Position numbers and translations under genes: made by a program. The notes beneath the pieces were generated by a model that saw nothing but the letters and a program-made list of their open reading frames with translations, had not been told where the DNA came from and searched no databases. Positions 1 through 9,000 of a DNA stretch of 64,000 nt are shown here, one piece after another. Source of the stretch: Planctomycetaceae bacterium (lineage in GTDB: Bacteria; Planctomycetota; Phycisphaerae; Tepidisphaerales; Tepidisphaeraceae); NCBI GenBank assembly GCA_027487775.1, contig JAIYCY010000021.1, forward strand, positions 124,001 to 188,000, in the 5' to 3' direction. Every line of letters starts with the position of its first letter. The stretch's first letter is position 1.

Positions 1-3000
1 TCGGGATCGCGTGTGATCAGCAGATCCGAGGGCGCGGTGCCGTGGATGTTCAGACCGGTCTTGTTGAACGGTCGGTTGAAGACCACATCGAATCCGCTGT
101 CTGTCCAGCCAAAGCTGGAGACTCGGAAGCTGAGCGGGCTCACGTTGACGAGGATCGACTTGTCCGCGAAGCCGTTGTCGTCATCCATGATGCGGACGAA
201 GATGCGATACGTGCCCGCCGACGGGAAGCTCGCGCCTGGCAGTGAGACACCTGTCGACGTCGTTCCGGTGAGCCAGGTAAGCCCGCCAAACACGACGTCG
301 CCCGCATCAAAGATTCCGTTTCCGCCGACCGTGCTTTCCACGCCGAATGCGAATCGCAATGTCGCCAGGTCAGCGGCAGACGGATCGAAGAGACCGACCG
401 CGTCGACCGGGCGATTGGTCAGTGCGGGCAGGGTTCCCGGGATCGGAAGTGAGATGAATCCGTCGGGATTCAGGTTATTGACGGTCACTTCCGTCGCCGG
501 GCCGACGTTGCTGTAGATGCCCTTGTTCGACGTGGTGACGTTTACTTCGATGGCGTAAACATCGGACGAAGTTCCCAGGGTCGCATCATCTGCATAGGCG
601 TGCGTGAGGGTGACCGTGGTCAGCGGATTGCCATCGCGGAGGAGGTTCAGTTGTGCGAGGCTGAGCGTGGTGAAGTTGCCGTCGCCCCATGTCACGCTGA
701 GGCTCAGGATCGCAGACAGATCGCCGACGCCGGGATCGATCAGATCTGAAAGCGTGATGGTTGCGAGCGTGCTTTCGTTGATCGACTGTGCGGCGGGGCT
801 GATGGGGAGCGTCGGGGCGACGTCGTTGACTGTGAGGGTCTGGCTCGTCGAGTTGACCCCGCCGTCGTCGTCGGTGACCTGCAACGTGACCACCCAAACC
901 GCGCCCGGACCTGAGTTGTCGGGCACAAAGCTGAAGGTCGCGCTTGTGTTGCCCACCACGGCGTAGGGCAGGCTGTTCTTCGTCACCGTCCAGAGATAAT
1001 CGAAGGTGTCGGTGCCCGGATCGACCACTGTTGAACCGAAGTTGAACGAAGAGCCTTCGTCGCCGGCAAGGATGCCCGTGATGGTCGGCGAGGGCGCGAC
1101 GTTATTGACGGTCACCGACTGCGACAGTTCGTTGCTTTGAGCGCCGTCATCATCGCGAACGCGGACTTTGATGTGGCGCGGATCGCTTGCGGTGCTGGTG
1201 GGGTTGTCATCGGTATAGGTGTGGGTATAGCTGAACGATCCGCCGCTGATGACCACGCCGGTGATCTCAAAAGCGCCATCGCCGTCGAGGTCGAGGTCGA
1301 GCGTGTGCGAGTCAGCCGACCCGATGTCAGTGTAGGTTCCGGTGATCGTGATGGACGATCCTTCGTTCAGCGTCGTCGGCGAGACATTGATGCCGGTCAG
1401 GACCGGGGCGACGTTGCCGACGGTGGGGACGGTATAGATTGCGGACGCGACGCCGGTGTCATCATCGGTCACGGTGTAATTGATGGTGTAGACGCCGTTA
1501 TCAAGCGGCGTGAACGTCACCAGTGCGCCGGTTCCGGTGATCGGGGCGAGCAGGCCCGGCCCACTGACCGACCAGGAGTAGCCGAGCACGTCGGCGGGAT
1601 TGTCGCTGGCCGACAGCGTGAAGCTGATCGGGTTGCCTTCGTTGTAGACATTGCCCACGTCCGGCGTGACTGCGAGCGAGGTCGGAGCGACGTTGTTGAC
1701 CGTTACGTCGGTCGACTTCGAATCCGATCCGAGGTCATCGTCACGCACCGTTAGCGTGACGCTTGAGACGTCGAATGCGGTGGCGTTGCCCGAGGTGATG
1801 CCGTCGTCAGAGTAGATGTGCGTGAGTGTGATCTGGCGTGTGAGGTGGTTCCATGCGTAGCTGGTGTTGCCGACTGTTCCGCTGGCTGAAGCCGAGCTGA
1901 GGAGGCCCGGGATGGTCGTGACGCCGGGGCTGTTCGGATCGGCCCAGTCGATTTCGAATGCAAAGACTTCGGTCGTGCCGGGATCGACGACGTTGGCGAC
2001 GAGCGTGGCGAGGTTGTTTTCATTGATGGAAGCGGTGATCGACGTGATGGTGAGTGTTGGAGCGACGTTGTTGACCACGAGCGAATCAGAGCCGCTCAAG
2101 GTGCCCGCGACCGGCAGTGAGGAATCGGTCAGTGTCCAGGAGACCGTGTAGTTGTCACTGGCGGTTCCGGTGGGGTTGTCGTCGACATAGGTGTGTGTGA
2201 GGCTTGCGCTGAAGATACCGGATGCGAGGTTGACGGTTTGAATCGTTCCGTCGCCCCAGTCGATGACGAGCGTGTGTGCCTGCGGGTCGTTGGTGAAGCT
2301 GATGTCAAAGGTTGCGAGGCCGCTTTCGTTGATGGAGGTTTCGACGACGTTGGCGTTGACGAGCGTGAGTCCGGCGTAGTCGACAAAGCGACGTGCCGAG
2401 TCGTCGGCGTCGTGGAAGATGACGTTCTCGATGCCCGTGGGTGTGGGCGTTGCCCAGAGGTTGCCGAAGGCCGGGACATCGAGCGGCGAGCCTTGTGGCC
2501 CGGCGAGGCTGTCGTTCGATGTGACGACGATCGCACCGCTCGATGACGTCGCGGGCGAGGTGTAACCCGTGAAGTTGTTGTTACCCGCGTCCAGCGTCGT
2601 GCCGAGGTCGACGGTTCCGCCCGCCACCAGCACGCCGATGGCGTTTCCGTTGAGATTGTTGCCGCGAACGACTGTGGAGGTGTTGGCATTCGTGCGGATG
2701 CCGATGCCGGCGACGTCGATGGTGTTGTTGCTGATCGTCGCCCCGCCGGTGTTCGGCGACACGTTGCCCGCGACATCGATCGCGACGCCTGCGCTGCTGG
2801 TGAAGGTGTTGTTGCTGATGATGTTGCCCGCGCGCTGGATGAACAGCTCGGTCGTCGCGGCGCCCATGGTCGAGCTGTTGAACGTATTGTTGCTGATGGT
2901 GTTGTTGGCCCCGCGTGCGCGGAGGCTCGTGCCGAATCGGGTGGTCGTGCCGCTGAAGGTGTTGCTGGTGAGGGTCGAGCCGATCGCGTCGATGGTCACA

Positions 3001-6000
3001 AGACCGTTACCTTGTTCGGTCGGGCTGATCGGGTTGCCGGCGTTGTCGGTCACGCTCATTCCGCCGGCGGTGCCGGTGATCTGGTTGTTGGTGAACTGGA
3101 TGTTGGCGGTGCTGGTGGTCCCCGCGCCGGATCCGATGACGACGAGTTGTCGCGGGACGTTGGGGAGCGTGAACTGTGCACCAAAGCCGACGCCGGCGGG
3201 GTTGGCTCCGAGGAAGGTCTGACCTGAGAAGATGTTGTTGTCGATGATGAAGTTGGTGATTGGCAGGTTGAACTCGGTGAGCAGCCCGACGTCGCCGTTG
3301 GCGCGGATGTCGTTGTGTCGGATCTGCGCCCCGCTGTGCCCGCCTTGGAAGTAGACGGCTGCGGCTTCGAGGCCCGGGGTGTTGTTGTCGATGCCGATGA
3401 CGGTGAATCCGTTGCCCGTCGCCGAGCCGAGGTTGAAGGAAGTTGTGTTGTTGGTGACGAGCAGCGTGCCTAACGCGCCGACACCACTGATGCCCTGGAT
3501 GGTGGTTGCAGAACGGCCGCTTTCGGACAGAAGCGAGAGATTCTTGTTGACGACGACATTTTCGACGTATGTGCCTGCTTGAACGTGGACGGTTTCGCCT
3601 GCGGTGGCGGCGTCGACTGCGTTTTGGATTGATTCATTCGTCACGCCGCTTCCGGGTGTTGTGACGAACAGTTGGCCGTTGACGACTCGGATCAGACCGG
3701 CGCTGGTGTTACCGACATCGAGTCGGTGGTTCATCTTGTCTTCGATGCCGAATGCGTCAGCGACGCTGGCGGGGTTTAGGCCTTCGTAGTTGGCTGCGTC
3801 ATAACCGAGTGATGCGAGGTCGATGTTCTGCGTCGAGCGGAGGTCGATAAACAGATCATCCCCGGCGAATTGGTTGCCCGCGCCGAGCGTCACCGTGCCG
3901 GCGGTGCTGTTGATGCGGACGTCGGTCTTGTTATCGCCGGCCGCGTTGAAATTGTTGCCGGTGAGCGTTGCCTGAGCGGCACCGCTGACTCGGACGCCGA
4001 TATCGCTGGCGGTGATTGAGTTGCTGGTCACGCCGACGATGCTGGATTGTTCGATCGTCAGGCTGACGTCGTTGGACGAGATGGTGTTGTTGCTGATGGT
4101 CGTTCCCGAGGGAGCGTTCCAGAGCAGCATGCCCGTCGAGACTGTGCCCGCGCCGGTGTATCGATGGCTTGAGACATCGTTATTGCTGATGGATCCGCCG
4201 GCACCATCGAGCAGGACGATGCCGTTTTGGGCGATGAGCGGGGTTGCGCCGGCGCCTGTGATTTGGTTGTTGTTGATGTCGACGGTGATGTTCGCGCCGC
4301 GAACATCGATGCCGTTTTTCTGATAATCGAGGATGGAGCTGTTGGAGACTTCGATGGATCGGGGCAGGCCGGAGTTGTTTCCGACGAAGATCGCCCGGCC
4401 GCGTTGGATGCCGTTGAGCGTGCTGTCGCGGACGCCGGTGACGGTGACGTTGTCGATGGTGGCATTGGAATTGTGAACACCGATGCCGAGGAAGTCATTT
4501 CCGCTGACCACAGCTCCACCGCGTCCGTCGCCGTCGACGGTGAGATCCTGGAGGGTGACGGTCGAATTGGATCGGATGCCGACGACGGGTTGACGCACCT
4601 GTCCGTAGGTGAAGCTGTTGCCCAGTCCGAGTGTCGCGGGCGCTTTGACGATGACGCCTGTGCGTGATTGGCCGTCGATTGTGAGATCTTTGGTGATGTC
4701 GAGTTGTTCGACATAGGTACCGTCCTGGACGTTGACGGTATCTCCGGCGCTGGCGGCGTTGATGGCGCGTTGGATCGTTTCGTCGCTCACGCCGATTTCG
4801 GCGCCGGGCGTGGTCACGTAGACATGGCCGGTGTTGATACGAATCAGGCCCGCCGACGCGAGGTCGGGTGCGTGGCGTAGTCGGTTTTCGATTTCAAACG
4901 CGTCGGCGAGCGAGGCCTTATCGAGGCCTTCGAAGTTGCTGATGTTGTAGCTTGTCAGGTCGATCGACTGTGCGGATTCATTGTTGATGAAGTACTGATC
5001 TCCGCCGAACAGGTTGCCCGCGCCGAACGTGATCATGCCGGAATCGGAGGCGATGAAGAGGTCGGTCTGGTTGTCGGTGCCGGAGTTGAAGTTGTTGTTG
5101 ACCAGGTCGGCCTTGGCTTGGATTCCGCCGATCTTGATAGCGGTACCGGAGGCGGAGATGGTGTTTCCGGTGAGTTTGACGGCGTTGGTTCCGGAGTAGT
5201 TCTGCGGTGTGTTGGCGTAGGATTCGAGCCATTCGATGCCGGTTTCGAATGCGTTGATGGTGTTGTTCTTGTATTCGACGGTTGTTGAAGCGCCGGAGTG
5301 TGATGTGACGAGGATGGCAGTGGAATCGGCGCGGGCGTCGCCGTTGAACGTGTTGTTTTCGACGGTGATGTTGGAAGCGTGGGCGTGGCCATTTTCCCAG
5401 AGTCCGAGGATTCCTTCGCTGCCGGGGTTGAGGACGTTGAAGGTGTTGTTGCTGATGTTGAGGCCGTTGTAGTTGTTTCCGCCGTGTGTATTGGATTGGA
5501 TGCCGACGCTTTGTGCATCGGGGTCAGTGCCTGAGCCGACGAAGTCGATCGTGTTGTTGACGATGCTGATGTTTTGGCCCAGTCCGTAGTGGATGCCGAT
5601 GTTTTGGAAGTCGCTCGGCTCGGTATCGTTGTCAGCGGGCACGACGATGTGCATGTTCTGGATGGTCAGTCCGCTGAAGTTTGAACCGCTGCCGGCATAG
5701 AGACCGATGGCGTTATCGATGCCTTGGATCTTGAAGTTTTCGATGGTGAGATTGGCATTCGATCCGCCGAGGTAGGCGAGGAATCCGGCTTCGAGCGCGG
5801 TGGTGGTCAGATCGCCTGCGCCTTGGATGGAGATTGCATCGGCGAGTGCCGCGGTGATGGTCAGGCCGGTGAGACCTGATCGGATGAGTGCGGACCAGTC
5901 GTCGTCGGTGTTTGCGGAGGCGTCGTTGCCCAATTCCCAGCTTGCCAGCGCGTTGGGTTCGTTCCAGTTGAAGGTGGCATCGGGGCCGTTTTTACCGAGT

Positions 6001-9000
6001 TGGATGGTCCAGCTGTTTTGGGCGATGTCGAGGGCATTGGCGATGACGGTGTAATCGTTGGTGGAGGCGGAGGGTGAAGAGACGGGCACGACAAAGAGGG
6101 TGTTGGCCACCCACGTGAGCAGGCCGACTGCGGCGTTGTCGATCTTGTGGAACGCTTTGGCTTCGAGTGCGAAGCTGTCAGCTGCGGTCCAGGAGAGGGC
6201 ATCGGGTCGTTCTGGCCCTGAGCCGACATCGAACTGGTTGCCGGTGATGTTGAGATCGATATCAAAAGGCAGGTTGGTTGCGCCGGCGTTGTAGGTGCTC
6301 TTGGTGGTTGCGAGTCGGATGAACTCTGCCAGGCCGCTGTTGAACGTATTGGCCATTGCGCCTGCGCCGCCGACGTTGATCGGGCCCCACGTTGAGCCGG
6401 CGACGCCGTTTTCGAACAGCAGTGAGGTGCCGTTGCCCGCGCCGAAGGTGTTGCCCTGGATTGTCACCGAGTTGCTGCCGGGCGACACGATGCCTGAGGT
6501 CGGATAGCTGGAGGCGATGTTGATGTAGGAGAAGTTCGATGCACCGCTGGCGGCGCTGAAGGTGTTGTTGGCGATCGTGATGTCTTGGCTGCGTCCGCTG
6601 ATGATGGCAGGACGGTTGCTGCGGACGTTGGTGAAGGTGTTGTTTTGGACGATTACGCCGCCCGCATCATCGACTTGGACGTCGCGGATGATGAGCGATG
6701 CGGTGGGGAATGGGCCGGCATCGGGTTGATCGAAGGTATTGCTGGAGAGCGTGACGGTAGCTCCGGCTTGTCGACCGACGAGCGTCATGCCGGCGGACGG
6801 GATGGTGTTGCCGGTGATGGTGGAGGTGCCGAGGTTGACGAGTTGAGCATCGGCGCCGGTGCCAGTGAGGAGGTTATTGGTGATGTTAGCGGAGACGCCC
6901 CAGAGCGAGAGTGGGCGTAGGAAGAAGGGATCGGTGAGAGTTGGAGCGGTGGGATGGTTTCCGTGGACGATTTCGGAATCCTTCACAGTGACAGCGGGTG
7001 CGCCTGTGCCGCTGAGGTTGTAGACAAAGACGCCAGCGGAGCTGGGCGGAGATGAGCCGACGAGTGCGGGCGGTTGGTATTGGGTGCCGGGTGAGCCGCC
7101 TTGGGCACGGATGAGCAGGTTGTCGATGTTGAGTCCTGCGAAGTTTTCGAAGGCTTGGATGCCGACTTGGGTTTTGGTGCGGTCGACTTCGAGTTGGAGG
7201 TCTTTGAAGGTGACGTTGGGCGCTGCGACATTGAACAGCGCGCGGCCGGGGCTTGCAGAGGCGGATGCGGACGCGGAGGAGATGATCGGGTTGCTGACAC
7301 CTTGAAGGGTCAGTGTCTTGGTGATGTTGACGAGTTGCCCCGGATAGCCTGCGACGGGATTGGCCGAGACAGTGGTCGGGGCATGTGGGTTGGTTCCGCC
7401 CTGGATGAAAAGGGTATCTCCGCTGGATGCTGCATCGACGGCGTTTTGGATGGATTCGTCGGTGAGTCCTGTGCCGGGGTTGGTGATGAAGAGTTGCCCG
7501 GTTTGGACGCGGATCAGTCCTGCGGACGAGAGGTCAAGTGCATGGCGAAGGCGGTCTTCGATCGTGAACGCGTCGGAGAGGACGGAAGCATTGAGGCCTT
7601 CGAAATTGGCCGGGGTGTAGCTGGTCAGATCGAACGCGTTGGTGCTGGCGTTATCGATAAAGTAGTTGGATCCGCCGAATGAGTTGCCTGCACCGATGGT
7701 GGTCGTGCCCGCCGACCCAAGAAGTTGAATGTCGGTACCGTTGTCGGTGCCGGCGTTGAAGTTATTGCCGCTCATGCTTGCGGAGCCGGCGACCCGAATT
7801 CCGATGTCGAGGTTCTGGAGCGAGACGCCGTTGACCGTTGCGTGTGATCCGACTGTGATGTCTACACCGACTCCCGATGCGCCCGAGATCGAGCCATTGG
7901 AGATCACGGCCGATCCGTTGGATTGGATGAGGTAACCGGTGTTGGCGTTGCTGATCAGGTTATTGGAGAGGATGACGGGGGCGTTTGCGATGAAGTTGGA
8001 TCCGGCGAGCCATTGGAAGGCGATGTTCGCACCGACAGCGCTGTTGTTGAGATACTGGACGCTGGTGGAGTTGCTGGAGTGGGATGTCACGCGGAAGGCG
8101 CGCATCAGGTTGGTTGTCGCATTCGGTCCGGTGAGATTGTTGAACGCGTTGTTGCTGACGGTGATATCACTCGTGTGTCCGTGGGCGTTTTCGAAGATTC
8201 CCAGGACGACAGAGGGTTGGGCATTCAGTGTTCCGGTGACGTTGATGGTGTTGTTATCGATGAGAAGGCCGTCATAGACGGCTCCACCGGAAGTGTTGGA
8301 CTGCAAGCCGACTGAGGAGGAGAAGTTTGATCCGTTACTTGCGCCGGAACCGACGATCTGGATTGTGTTGTCGGAAATGGTTTGGTTGGAACCGAATGAA
8401 TAATGGATGGCGATATTCTGCCCGACGTCAGCGGGTGCGGCGACGGCGTTGAGATCTGCGGGCACGCGGATGAAGTTGTTGGTGATGCTGGTGTTGTTGA
8501 AGGCATCGCCGCCTGCACTGCTGTTGAACATTGCGATGGCGAGGTCGAAGTCGAGCAGTGTTAGGTTGGAGATGGTCCAGTTTTGGTTGTCACTGGAGCT
8601 GTTTGAGCCGCCATCGAATCGTAGAAAAGCCTCGAAATTTGTGGTGGCAAGGTCGCCGGGTCCTTGCACGGTTGCGGTACCGAGTCCACCGGGAGCGGTG
8701 AGGGTGATGTTGGAGAGGCCGCCTGGAACTTTGATTCTGAAGTTGTCGGATGTGGTGGTGGGGTTGTAGTCGCTTCCGGTTGCCCAACTGGAGGCGGCGT
8801 GGGATTCGACCCAATCGAAGGAGCCGACAAGGTTGATGGTGTAACCGTTGCTGGCTGCGTAGATGGCGTTATTGATTCGTGTGTAGTCGTTGTTGTTGGG
8901 TGTTGGTGTAGCGGTATCGGTGACGAAGATCGTGTCGTCGACCCATTCGACGAGGCCGACGCCTGCGTCGTCGATTTTGTGGATGATTTTATCTTCGAGG

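Noticed and set aside
1137-1754. Plus-strand open frame of 205 codons within the giant gene
   Set aside because: It is in antisense register with the giant reading frame, which continues through it with PKD-like modules; it is one of a series of such shadows across 1-11 kb.
2129-2776. Minus-strand open frame of 215 codons within the giant gene
   Set aside because: Ser/Arg/Thr-rich off-frame reading on the same strand as the giant gene; the in-frame reading gives clear beta-helix and PKD-like sequence.
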